Part shown: piece after piece, positions 44,041 through 51,920 of the stretch | How the letters are laid out: the number at the start of each line of letters is the position of its first letter | Numbering within the stretch: the first letter of the stretch is position 1 | Origin: Acuticoccus kalidii | Lineage (GTDB): Bacteria; Pseudomonadota; Alphaproteobacteria; Rhizobiales; Amorphaceae | Assembly (NCBI RefSeq): GCF_021556395.1 | Contig: NZ_JAKGCS010000024.1 | Span: 372,001-436,000 of the forward strand | DNA: 64,000 bases | Reading direction: 5' to 3' | The notes under the pieces: model-generated | Told to the model about the DNA's origin: nothing | Seen by the model: the letters and a program-made list of their open reading frames with translations, nothing else | Database searches by the model: none | Translations under genes and position numbers: made by a program

Positions 44041-44735
44041 GCAGTGCGCTCCGCAAGGCCGCTCCAGCCGCGGCGCATCAAGATGGCGGCGATGACGGCA
44101 TAAGGCAGCCCCGCCGGCACCCACATGATGAGCCCGCCGAGGCGCTGATCATCGAGCGGCGAGAGGCCCCAGGCGAAAGGCGCGCTCATGTGGGCGGCAT
44201 AGAGCGGATCGGGCGCGAAGGTGAGGATCGCGCCGAGCATCCCCATCTGCGCAAAGCCCGCGATGACGAAGAGCATCGCCTCGACGAGGCTCGTCTCGCG
44301 CGCGAAGACGGCGCGCCAGAACCAGACGGCGCTCGCGATCAATGTGAGCTGCATCAGCCAGTAGATCGCGACGTTCGACAAAGCGAGATCGTAGGCCGCC
44401 GGCAGGTGCCACCCCCAAAGGACGAGCGTCGAGACGACGAAGGCGGACGCGAGCCGGCGCGGGCCGGCCGCCGGAAAGGCCACGGCCAGGAGCGGCGCGG
44501 CCACCGCGACGAGCAGGATGTGATGGACGACGCGCGCCGAAAAGAGTGCAGACGACAGGGCGCAGAGCGGCGACACGAACGCGATGACGAGCACGGCGAC
44601 AGCCGCGAGCCCCGCAGGACGCCGCCACAAGACCAGCGTCATCACAGCGAGCGAAAGCAAGAGAACGGGATCACCGTTCCATGCGGTCCAGATCTGCGCC
44701 GGCGCCGGTGGCGGGCCGCAATAGATCTCGTTCAT
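44037..44735 (-). CDS. Cytochrome oxidase assembly protein, caa3_CtaG family
   Basis: The 232-residue integral membrane protein of seven helices has the family marks SARVVHHILLVAVAAPLLAV, WGWHLPAAYDLALSNVAIYWLMQ and GLSPLDDQRLGGLIMWVPAGLPY. Histidines in HHILL and WHLP are suited to copper binding. The ATG at 44735 follows GGAGAG by eight bases. It is the first gene of the oxidase unit (CtaG, then the CopD-like protein), separated from subunit II by the DUF2231 gene on the other strand. Its role is assembly of the binuclear centre. Confidence 0.85.
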   Translation of the reverse strand: MNEIYCGPPPAPAQIWTAWNGDPVLLLSLAVMTLVLWRRPAGLAAVAVLVIAFVSPLCALSSALFSARVVHHILLVAVAAPLLAVAFPAAGPRRLASAFVVSTLVLWGWHLPAAYDLALSNVAIYWLMQLTLIASAVWFWRAVFARETSLVEAMLFVIAGFAQMGMLGAILTFAPDPLYAAHMSAPFAWGLSPLDDQRLGGLIMWVPAGLPYAVIAAILMRRGWSGLAERTA

Positions 44736-44969
44736 CGGGCGCTCTCCACCCCGTCCGCCGTCCCGAGATCGTCCCGCCGCATCGCGTCGATCGCCTCCTC
44801 GTTCGACCCAAGCGACCGCTACGGGCATCGAAGGGCAAACCGCCGACTCGACTGATCGTTCCGTACCGTTTCGCGTTCGATCAAACGCCGGAGAAAGTGG
44901 GATTAAAATGACACAACGAGACCCGCGCGGTCAGGTTTCGTGCGGGCATCGCGCGCCCGCTCGGCGAAG

Positions 44970-44996
44970 GGCCGGCGGTTTCACGCCCCGCCGGCC
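44970..44996. terminator. GC-rich hairpin after the amino-acid ABC operon
   Basis: A perfect 9-bp stem (GGCCGGCGG / CCGCCGGCC) with a 9-base loop lies eight bases beyond the ABC ATPase stop codon. It has no T-run. The rest of 44736-45004 shows no gene. Confidence 0.45.
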
Positions 44997-45004
44997 GCGC
45001 CCTG

Positions 45005-45730
45005 TCAGTGCTGAATATGGCTGAGGAACGCGCTGGTGCTCGCGTGCGCCGGATTGGCGAAGATCTCGCGCGCCGGCCCGATCTCGACGATATTGCCGGC
45101 GTCGAAATAAGCGACCCGCGTCGACACGTCCCGGGCAAAGGCCATCTCGTGGGTGACGGCGACGATCGTCATCCCATCCTCGGCGAGGAGCTTCATCGTC
45201 TCGAGGACCTCGCGCACGAGGCCCGGATCGAGCGCCGACGTCACCTCGTCGAACAGCATATAACTGGGCTCCATCGCGAGCGCGCGCGCGATGGCGAGGC
45301 GCTGTTGCTGGCCGCCGGAGAGCTGGGAGGGATAATGGTCGAGCTTATCGCCGAGCCCGACCTTTTCGAGTTGGACCCGCGCCCGCTCCACCGCCTCCTT
45401 TTTCGGCGCGCCGAGGACGCGCCGCGGCCCGAGCGCCGCGTTCTGGATCGCCGTCAGATGCGGGAAGGTGTTGAACTGCTGGAAGACGATGCCGATTTTC
45501 TGGCGCAGCGTGTTGAGGTTCGTCCCCTTGGCGTGGACCGACACCCCGTCGACGATGATCTCCCCGCCCTGGATCGGTTCGAGCCCGTTCATGCACTGCA
45601 GGATCGTCGACTTGCCGGACCCGCTCGGCCCGATGATCGACAAGACCTCCCCCGTCTCGACCGTGAAGGAGACGCCCTTCAGGACCTCGAGGCTGCCATA
45701 CCGCTTTTCGACGTTGTTCAGGACGATCAT
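45005..45730 (-). CDS. Polar amino-acid ABC transporter ATPase (GlnQ/HisP type)
   Basis: The 241-residue ABC subunit has Walker A GPSGSGKSTILQCMNGLE, Q-loop FQQFNTFPHLTAIQN, signature LSGGQQQRLAIARAL, Walker B YMLFDEVTSALDP and switch His in VAVTHEMAFARDV. It is a typical single-domain importer ATPase. Its ATG overlaps the permease stop (ATGA) and it is the last gene of the four-gene importer. The regulon context points to hydroxyproline or a related betaine as cargo. Confidence 0.94.
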   Translation of the reverse strand: MIVLNNVEKRYGSLEVLKGVSFTVETGEVLSIIGPSGSGKSTILQCMNGLEPIQGGEIIVDGVSVHAKGTNLNTLRQKIGIVFQQFNTFPHLTAIQNAALGPRRVLGAPKKEAVERARVQLEKVGLGDKLDHYPSQLSGGQQQRLAIARALAMEPSYMLFDEVTSALDPGLVREVLETMKLLAEDGMTIVAVTHEMAFARDVSTRVAYFDAGNIVEIGPAREIFANPAHASTSAFLSHIQH

Positions 45731-46374
45731 CGTTGCATCGTCTCCACTCTTTTCGCGACGGCCGAGATCGCGAAGCACATGACAAAATAGATCCCCCCGG
45801 CGACCGCGAGGACGATCAGCGCCTCCTGCGTCTGCGTGATGACGATCTGGGAGGCGCGCAGGAGCTCGACATAGCCGATCACCGCGACGAGCGAGGTGTC
45901 CTTGAGGGAGCCGAGCACGACGTTGATCCAACCCGGAAAGGCGATCCGCCCGGCGATCGGTGCGATGATGAACACGAAGTTCTGCAGCCCGGTGAGACCG
46001 AGCGCCCTGCCCGCCCGCTTGGTGACGTCGGGCACCGCCTGAAGGCCGGAGCGGACCACCTCGCTGGTATAGGACGCGGTGTAGACGCCGAGCACCAGGA
46101 CACCGACGACGAACGGACCCCAGAAGAAGCCGCTGATGCCGAGCGCGGAGTTGATCAGGACGATCTGGATGATCAGCGGCACCGAGCGCGTGATGTCGAT
46201 CAGCGGCGCGAGCAGGATGGCGCCGACCCGCGAATAGGTTCGGATGCAGCCGAGGAGGATGCCGAGGATCGTGCCGAGCGCGATCGCCCAGATCCCGAGC
46301 CAGAGCGTCCGCCCCGCCCCCTCGAGCAGATACCACAGGCTCTGCGGCCCGAGTTCGACGAAATAGGGGCTCAT
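45727..46374 (-). CDS. Polar amino-acid ABC transporter permease
   Basis: The 215-residue HisM/GlnP-type permease has five predicted helices and the conserved coupling loop EVVRSGLQAVPDVTKRAGRALGL. The signature PLIIQIVLINSALG helix is present. The ATG at 46374 overlaps the preceding permease stop by 4 bases. It pairs with the second permease as a heterodimeric channel. Confidence 0.93.
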   Translation of the reverse strand: MSPYFVELGPQSLWYLLEGAGRTLWLGIWAIALGTILGILLGCIRTYSRVGAILLAPLIDITRSVPLIIQIVLINSALGISGFFWGPFVVGVLVLGVYTASYTSEVVRSGLQAVPDVTKRAGRALGLTGLQNFVFIIAPIAGRIAFPGWINVVLGSLKDTSLVAVIGYVELLRASQIVITQTQEALIVLAVAGGIYFVMCFAISAVAKRVETMQR

Positions 46375-47057
46375 CGGCGCTCCCCCTTCGTGGCGTTCGG
46401 CAACAGGACACGGCTGCCCCATGCGCCGAGCGCGGTCACGATCTTGACCATGACATAATAGAGTGCCGCGGTGACGATGAAGAACTCGAAGGTGCGGAAG
46501 GTGATCGACTGGAGCGAATAGGTGACGCCCGTCAATTCATTGAGGCCGACGATCATACCGAGCGAGGTGTTCAGCAAGGACCAGATGAACTGGTTCACCG
46601 ACGGGAAGTAGATGACCGGGATCAGCTGCGGCACGATCACGAACAGATAGGCGCGCGGTGCCGTGAGGCCGAGCCCGCGGGCGGCGCGGGTCTGCGTCGG
46701 CGGGATCGCCTTGAGGCCGCCGCGGATGATCTCCGCCATGTAGCCGGCATTGTTGAAGGTGATCGCGAGGAACACCGAGGAATAGGAATCGAGGCTCGGC
46801 GCGATCGCCCCAAGGCCGAAATAGAGCATGTAGATCTGGAACAGGCAGGGCGTGTTCCGCGACACCTCGATCCACGCGTTCGCGGGCACGGACAGGATCG
46901 CGCGCCCGGAGTTTTTTGCCAGCGCCAAGAAAAACGCGATGGCGCTCCCGAGGAGGAATGTCAGCACCGCGATCTGCAGGCTGACATAGGCCCCGTAAAG
47001 GAGCTCCGGTGCGGCATTCCACACCGGAGTCCAATCGAATGTGTAGGAACCAAACAT
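46371..47057 (-). CDS. Polar amino-acid ABC transporter permease
   Basis: The 228-residue second permease carries the family N-terminal segment LLYGAYVSLQIAVLTFLLGS, RNTPCLFQIYMLYFGLG, and the EIIRGGLKAIPPTQTRAARGLGL coupling loop. It lies 32 bases after the binding-protein gene and overlaps the next permease by 4 bases. Confidence 0.93.
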   Translation of the reverse strand: MFGSYTFDWTPVWNAAPELLYGAYVSLQIAVLTFLLGSAIAFFLALAKNSGRAILSVPANAWIEVSRNTPCLFQIYMLYFGLGAIAPSLDSYSSVFLAITFNNAGYMAEIIRGGLKAIPPTQTRAARGLGLTAPRAYLFVIVPQLIPVIYFPSVNQFIWSLLNTSLGMIVGLNELTGVTYSLQSITFRTFEFFIVTAALYYVMVKIVTALGAWGSRVLLPNATKGERR

Positions 47058-47089
47058 GCGATCCTGGCGGGTTCGAGCGGACCGTCAGG

Positions 47090-47947
47090 TCAACCCTGCG
47101 GCGCGAGAACCGCGTCCGCGGTCTCCGGCACATCCGGACCGTCGAGGCCGTACCATTTCTGGTAAAGCTCCTGATAGCGGCCGCTCTCGATCTGCTCGGC
47201 AACGAACGCGTTGGCCGCGTCGAGCATCGCCGGCTCGTTTTTGCGCACCATCATGCCGACGATGTCGGGATCGAAGGGCGCCTCGCAGCAGATTTCGAAC
47301 TCTGAGAATTGCGGCAGGCTGACGGTGGCGGCCGCCGCCGTCGCAACGCCGACAAAGGCTTCGATCCGGCCCTGGTCGAGGGCAAGGTTCTTTTCCGAAT
47401 CCGAGTTGTAGGAGAGGTACTTGTAACCCTCGCCGCTCCAGTTCTCGTCCGAATAGGCCTTCATCATGATCTCGGGCAACGTGCCGCGGACGCCGCCGAC
47501 GGTGCGCGAGGCGAGATCCTCGAACGCGCCGATGCCGTTGGCCTCTTTCGTCACCACCACCCAGGGATAGGTCGCATAGGGGCGACTGAAATCGATCGTC
47601 TGGGCGCGCTCGGCGGTGATCGAGGCGCCGGCGACCGACACGTCGACACGGCCGGAGATGAGCGCCGGGATGCGGTCGGGCGACGGCGTCTCGACGACTT
47701 CGTATTCGACACCGAGCGTCTTGGCGAGGTCGCCGCAATAGTCGACATCGAAGCCGGCGGCCTCGCCGTCGGCATTGCGGAACCCGGCCGGCGGGAAGTC
47801 GAGCATGACGCCGCAGCGCAGCGTCCCGCGCGATTTCACGTCGTCGAGGAGATCGGCATGGGCGGGGGCGGCCGAGAGACCGGCGGTGGCCAACACCGTC
47901 ATCGCGGAGACGACGGCGGCGGCTGAAGCACGCGTTTTATTCGACAA
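47090..47947 (-). CDS. Amino-acid ABC transporter substrate-binding protein
   Basis: The 285-residue SBP_bac_3 protein has a Sec signal peptide (about residues 1-31, ending AHA). The mature start is DLLDDVKSRGTLRCGVMLDFPPAGF, followed by GFDVDYCGDLAKTLG, ALISGRVDVSVAGASITAER and the amino-acid carboxylate-binding region. It is first in the ABC unit and lies 104 bases after the epimerase stop. The ligand is probably hydroxyproline or a similar cyclic amino acid, given the operon. Confidence 0.92.
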   Translation of the reverse strand: MSNKTRASAAAVVSAMTVLATAGLSAAPAHADLLDDVKSRGTLRCGVMLDFPPAGFRNADGEAAGFDVDYCGDLAKTLGVEYEVVETPSPDRIPALISGRVDVSVAGASITAERAQTIDFSRPYATYPWVVVTKEANGIGAFEDLASRTVGGVRGTLPEIMMKAYSDENWSGEGYKYLSYNSDSEKNLALDQGRIEAFVGVATAAAATVSLPQFSEFEICCEAPFDPDIVGMMVRKNEPAMLDAANAFVAEQIESGRYQELYQKWYGLDGPDVPETADAVLAPQG

Positions 47948-48051
47948 GACAAGTCCTCACATGGGTTGGTGTTAACAATGACCTCACGGACGGATATCGG
48001 CCGATGGCCCCTCCTCGCCCGCCGAAAGCCGTTGCGAACGGCAACGCCCGG

Positions 48052-49053
48052 TCAGGCGAGCTGGAAGCCGTGCCGGAGCGGATCCCGGGAATCGACGAAG
48101 ATCGTGTTGTGCCCGGTGACACGCGCCCAGCCGGACACGCTCGGCAGGATCGCCGGACGCCCGCCGACCTCCGCCGAACCTTCGACACGGCAGCGAAACA
48201 AGGTGCCGATGATGGATTCGTGAACGAACGTGTCGCCCACCGCGAGGTGCCCTTTGGCGACCCGCTGCGCCATGCGCGCGGACGAGCCCGTCCCGCAAGG
48301 GGAACGATCGATGCCCTTTTCGCCGAAGAAGACCGCGTTGCGCGCGTCCGCCTCGGGATGAACCGGCGCATCCGCCCACATCACGTGGCTGACGCCTCGG
48401 ATCGCCGGATCCTCCGGGTGGACGGGCGCGACCGCCTCCTCCACGATCCGGCGGATCACCGGGCTCAGCGCCAAAATCTCGCCCGGCGTCATCGACGAGA
48501 GGCCGGCCCAGTTCGCCTGCGGCTCGATGATCGCGTAATAGTTGCCGCCATAGGAGACATCGACCGTCAGCGCGCCGAGCCCCGGCACGTCGATCGCAAC
48601 GTTCTCGGCATGGAGATAGGCCGGTACGTTGTAGAGGCGCACACTGTCGACGAAACGGCCGTCGCTCTCATAGGTGACGCGCACCTTTCCCGCCGGCACT
48701 TCAAGTGACAATTCACCCGGCACCTTCGGCCGCACGAGGCCCTGTTCGAGCGCGACCGTGACCGTGCCGATCGTGCCGTGCCCGCACATCGGAAGGCAGC
48801 CGGAGACCTCGATAAAGAGGCAACCGATATCGCAATCGTCACGCGTCGCGGGATAGAGGATCGAACCCGACATCAGATCGTGCCCGCGCGGCTCGAACAT
48901 CAAAGCGCGCCGCACCCAGTCGTGATGGGCGAGGAAATCGGCCCGCATCTCGGACAGTGAGGCCCCTGCGAGGACCGGCGCCCCGCCGACGACGACGCGA
49001 ACCGGATTGCCGCAGGTGTGCGCGTCGACACAGAAGAAGGTGCTGTTGTCCAT
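48052..49053 (-). CDS. 4-hydroxyproline 2-epimerase (proline racemase family)
   Basis: The 333-residue protein carries both catalytic cysteines of the family: C90 in LPMCGHGTIG and C253 in DRSPCGTGSSARMA. With the D249 and H223 positions and the family length, this matches 4-hydroxyproline epimerase, which turns trans-4-hydroxy-L-proline into cis-4-hydroxy-D-proline in the cytosol. A GGGAAG-type ribosome site precedes the ATG at 49053. The D-amino acid dehydrogenase-like gene directly upstream encodes the next step and the ABC importer follows. Proline racemase activity is less likely given these neighbours. Confidence 0.88.
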   Translation of the reverse strand: MDNSTFFCVDAHTCGNPVRVVVGGAPVLAGASLSEMRADFLAHHDWVRRALMFEPRGHDLMSGSILYPATRDDCDIGCLFIEVSGCLPMCGHGTIGTVTVALEQGLVRPKVPGELSLEVPAGKVRVTYESDGRFVDSVRLYNVPAYLHAENVAIDVPGLGALTVDVSYGGNYYAIIEPQANWAGLSSMTPGEILALSPVIRRIVEEAVAPVHPEDPAIRGVSHVMWADAPVHPEADARNAVFFGEKGIDRSPCGTGSSARMAQRVAKGHLAVGDTFVHESIIGTLFRCRVEGSAEVGGRPAILPSVSGWARVTGHNTIFVDSRDPLRHGFQLA

Positions 49054-49069
49054 CCGGTGCAGCTTCCCT

Positions 49070-50296
49070 TTATGCAAAGCGTGAGATCGAGAACGGGGCG
49101 GGATCGACATGGGGCGGCCGATCCGCGACGAGATCGGCGATCATGCGACCCGTCGTCGGCCCGAGCGTCAGGCCGACATGGCCGTGGCCGAACGCGTAGA
49201 AGACATCGGCGCGCCGCGGCGAAACGCCGATGACGGGAAGCGAGTCGGGCGTTGCCGGACGATGGCCCATCCAGTCCTGACCGCCGGTGCTGTCGAGATC
49301 CGGCAGATAGAGCTTCGCGAGCGAGGCGAGCGCCGCGCTCCGTCGATAATTGGGTGGCGCGCGGAGCCCGCGAAACTCGGCCGCCCCGCCGATCCGCAGA
49401 CCGCATTGCATCGGCGTCGCCACGAAATGGCGCTCGGCGAAGATGATCTCCCGCGAGAGCGAGACGCCCGGCTCGGGGATCGTGGTGTTATAGCCCCGCT
49501 CGCTTTCGAGGAGCACCTGGTCGCCTACCGCGCGAGCGAGCGCGCCGGACCAGGCGCCCGCCGCGACGACGAGGCGCTCGAAGGGCAATGTGCGTCCGCA
49601 TGTGAGCTTCAACGCCGCCCCGTCGACGCCGACAACCTCCCCGGCGACGAAGCCGACACCGGCGGTTTCGAGATGGCGACGCAGCGCATTCACGAGGGTC
49701 GCCGGGTCGTTCACGTGCGACCATTGCGGGGTGAAGACGGCGGCTGCGGTGCGCGGGCCGAGCGCGGGCTCCATGGCGCGCGCCTCGTCACCACCGATCT
49801 CTTCCATGACGATGCCGTGGGCACGGCGGGCCTTGCGATCGGCCGCGTCGGCCTCGAAGGCGGCTTTGGTTTCGTAGCACCAGAGCGCGCCGACCTCGTT
49901 CAGCTCCTCGCGTAGGCCCAGCGTGTCGAGAAGGGCCACGAAATCCCGCGGGGCCTCGGCAAGGGCGGACGCCAGAGCGGCGATCGCCGCCGCCCGCCGC
50001 GTGGGAGACGCGGTGCGAGCCATCGCGCGCATCCAGGGCAGCATCTTGACGGCCTGCGCGGCCCCGACGCTCACCGGACCGAGAGGATCGGCGAGCCATC
50101 GCGGCAATTTCCAGAGTGTCGCCGCGAAATCGAGCGGCATGATCTCGGTGACACCGAGCCCGCCGGCATTGCCCTTGGACGCACCGGGAATCGCGGCCTC
50201 ACGGTCGACGATGGTGACGGCGTGACCGTCCGCGAGGAGCGCCTCGGCGGTCGCGAGACCGACAATGCCGGCGCCGAGAACGACGATATGGCTCAT
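49070..50296 (-). CDS. FAD-dependent D-amino acid dehydrogenase, probable cis-4-hydroxy-D-proline dehydrogenase
   Basis: The 408-residue DAO-family flavoprotein opens with IVVLGAGIVGLATAEALLADG, a complete GxGxxG motif, then IVDREAAIPGASKGNAGGLG, typical of DadA-like enzymes. VVAAGAWSGALAR and the C-terminal YAFGHGHVGLTLGPTTGRMIADL complete the FAD site. It sits 16 bases before the 4-hydroxyproline epimerase, so oxidation of the D-epimer to pyrroline-4-hydroxy-2-carboxylate is the likely reaction. The start is the ATG at 50296, the first codon of the conserved fold. It is the first gene after the operator at 50460. Confidence 0.87.
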   Translation of the reverse strand: MSHIVVLGAGIVGLATAEALLADGHAVTIVDREAAIPGASKGNAGGLGVTEIMPLDFAATLWKLPRWLADPLGPVSVGAAQAVKMLPWMRAMARTASPTRRAAAIAALASALAEAPRDFVALLDTLGLREELNEVGALWCYETKAAFEADAADRKARRAHGIVMEEIGGDEARAMEPALGPRTAAAVFTPQWSHVNDPATLVNALRRHLETAGVGFVAGEVVGVDGAALKLTCGRTLPFERLVVAAGAWSGALARAVGDQVLLESERGYNTTIPEPGVSLSREIIFAERHFVATPMQCGLRIGGAAEFRGLRAPPNYRRSAALASLAKLYLPDLDSTGGQDWMGHRPATPDSLPVIGVSPRRADVFYAFGHGHVGLTLGPTTGRMIADLVADRPPHVDPAPFSISRFA

Positions 50297-50459
50297 CGCG
50301 CGGCGTTCTCCCACGGCAACATCCGCCCGGTCGGGGCGCGCAGGGCGGGCGACGGCGCTGCGTCCCGCCTTGCTTCACAGAACCTCACCGCGGCGCTCAC
50401 AGGGTCAGTCACCTCTGCTCGATCGCCACGCCCGCCAGGATGGGCGGGCATGGCGACTT

Positions 50460-50471
50460 GAAAACGTTTAC
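50460..50471. promoter_or_regulatory. LacI-type operator GAAAACGTTTAC
   Basis: It matches the palindrome GTAAACGTTTAC (51877-51888) with one mismatch and has the central CG typical of LacI-family sites. It stands 164 bases before the minus-strand operon (dehydrogenase, epimerase, ABC transporter). Confidence 0.6.
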
Positions 50472-50634
50472 TTCTTCGAGTTCTGCATCATGACGTCGCA
50501 CTGTCAAGGCCCCGCTCGGGTCACGCCGGTGTTACCGAAGACCCCGCCAAACCTTTAGGCAATCTGGCAGGTTTCCGGGCACCGAAGACGACTTGCACGG
50601 TGAGCCTGAAGGCGGTCGGCATGGGAACGGAGTT

Positions 50635-50646
50635 GAAAACGATTAC
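50635..50646. promoter_or_regulatory. LacI-type operator GAAAACGATTAC (weaker)
   Basis: It matches the 51877 palindrome with two mismatches and lies 92 bases before the LacI start codon. It is likely an autoregulatory site or the second half of a looped pair with 50460-50471 (175 bases apart). Confidence 0.5.
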
Positions 50647-50737
50647 GCGATCAGCGAAAGTGGCGGCTCGTGGTGGCGCCTTCCTGTTTTTCGCGTACTC
50701 GTTCCCTCCCCCAGCCGCCCGAAGGTCAGCCCCAAAC

Positions 50738-51796
50738 GTGACCCCGTCGAGACCGACCGACAATTCCACCCCGAAACGCACCAAGGCGACGGTGCACGAC
50801 GTCGCCAAGCGCGCGGGCGTGTCGATCGCGACGGTCTCGCGCGCGCTCAACACCCCCGATGCGGTGCGGCCCGAGTTGCGCGAAGAGGTGCTCAAGGCCG
50901 CCAAGGCGCTCGGCTACACCACCAACTCGGTCGGCAAGGCGTTGAGACGCCGCCGCAGCCAGGTCATCGGGACCCTCCTGCCCCGCCTCGCCGACCCGCT
51001 GTTTTCGCTCGTTGCCAGCGGTGTGCAAGATGCGCTCGTTGAGCACGACTATGTCGGTTTTCTCGAAATCTCCGGCTTCGACAACCGAAACCTTTATACG
51101 CACGCCCATAAACTGATCCAAAAGGGCGCGGAAGGGCTCATCGTCTTCGGTCGGATCGACGATGATGATCTGCTCGACCTCGTCACCAAGCAGAATATTC
51201 CGACTTTGACGGTTTATTCCTACCTCGCCGCGTCCGAAATCCCGATGATCGGGATCGACAATTATGCGGCGACGCGCCAGCTCACCGAGCTCCTCCTCGA
51301 TCTCGGCCACACCCGCATCGCGATGATTTCCGGCCCGCTCGCCGGCAACGATCGCCAGCAATCGCGCACCCAGGCCTTTCAGGACTGCCTCCACGAGCGT
51401 GGCCTCGAACCGTTGATCGAGCATGTCGACGTCGAGCATGAGAGGGCGAACGGGGCCGCGGCCCTGCAGCGCCTGATATCGCGGCGCTCGGACCTCACGG
51501 CGCTCCTGTGCAACCGCGACGTCATCGCCTTCAGCGCCATCGCCGAATGCCGGCGCATGGGCCTTTCGGTGCCGGACGACCTGTCGCTCACCGGGTTCGA
51601 CGATGTCGAATACGCCTCCCTCCTCGACCCGCCGCTGACATCGCTGTCGGTGCCCGCGATCGAGATGGGCCGCCATGCCGCGACGACGATCATCCGCCAC
51701 CTGGAATCCGGCGATGCGATGCACTCGGCCTGCTACGACACGGAGGTCATTTTGCGCCGCTCGACCGCGCGTCCCCGCCCCGCCCGTCGCGGCTAG
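50738..51796 (+). CDS. LacI-family transcriptional regulator
   Basis: The 352-residue repressor has an N-terminal helix-turn-helix (ATVHDVAKRAGVSIATVSRAL), a hinge helix (VGKALRRRRSQ) and a ribose-binding-like effector domain (IGTLLPRLADPLFSLVASGVQ, GIDNYAATRQLTELLLDLGH, LTGFDDVEYASLLDPPLTS). The GTG at 50738 was chosen because it lies 17 codons before the helix-turn-helix; upstream ATGs add a low-complexity tail. Operators at 50460, 50635 and 51877 flank it on both sides. It most likely represses the hydroxyproline uptake and epimerisation genes, with a pathway metabolite as inducer. Confidence 0.9.
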   Translation: MTPSRPTDNSTPKRTKATVHDVAKRAGVSIATVSRALNTPDAVRPELREEVLKAAKALGYTTNSVGKALRRRRSQVIGTLLPRLADPLFSLVASGVQDALVEHDYVGFLEISGFDNRNLYTHAHKLIQKGAEGLIVFGRIDDDDLLDLVTKQNIPTLTVYSYLAASEIPMIGIDNYAATRQLTELLLDLGHTRIAMISGPLAGNDRQQSRTQAFQDCLHERGLEPLIEHVDVEHERANGAAALQRLISRRSDLTALLCNRDVIAFSAIAECRRMGLSVPDDLSLTGFDDVEYASLLDPPLTSLSVPAIEMGRHAATTIIRHLESGDAMHSACYDTEVILRRSTARPRPARRG

Positions 51797-51876
51797 ACCC
51801 GACCGCAGGCCGCAAGAAACGCAGCGTTGAGAAAGGCTCACTGACACATGAGTCAAATGCCGATTGACAGGCTAAA

Positions 51877-51888
51877 GTAAACGTTTAC
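51877..51888. promoter_or_regulatory. LacI-type operator, perfect palindrome GTAAACGTTTAC
   Basis: A perfect 12-base palindrome with central CG lies 33 bases before the GTG of the Ser/Cys proline-racemase homologue. Related sites lie at 50460-50471 and 50635-50646. Confidence 0.7.
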
Positions 51889-51920
51889 AGAATGAGCGGT
51901 CAGCAGCAGCGAGGCCACCC

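Larger units (their letters stand above)
50297..50737. other. Control region between the epimerase operon and the LacI gene
   Basis: These 441 bases contain two of the three LacI-type half-palindromic sites of the regulon, listed separately, and the divergent promoters. Short reading frames here have no recognisable product. An in-frame upstream extension of the LacI gene reaches 50600 but is low-complexity. Confidence 0.6.

Noticed and set aside
48028..48042. Short hairpin GCCGTT-GCG-AACGGC between the ABC binding protein and the epimerase
   Set aside because: The stem is only 6 bp with no T-run. It could limit readthrough but is too weak to call.
50265..50558. 97-codon plus-strand frame in the LacI control region
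   Set aside because: It is low-complexity, crosses the operator at 50460 and has no ribosome site.
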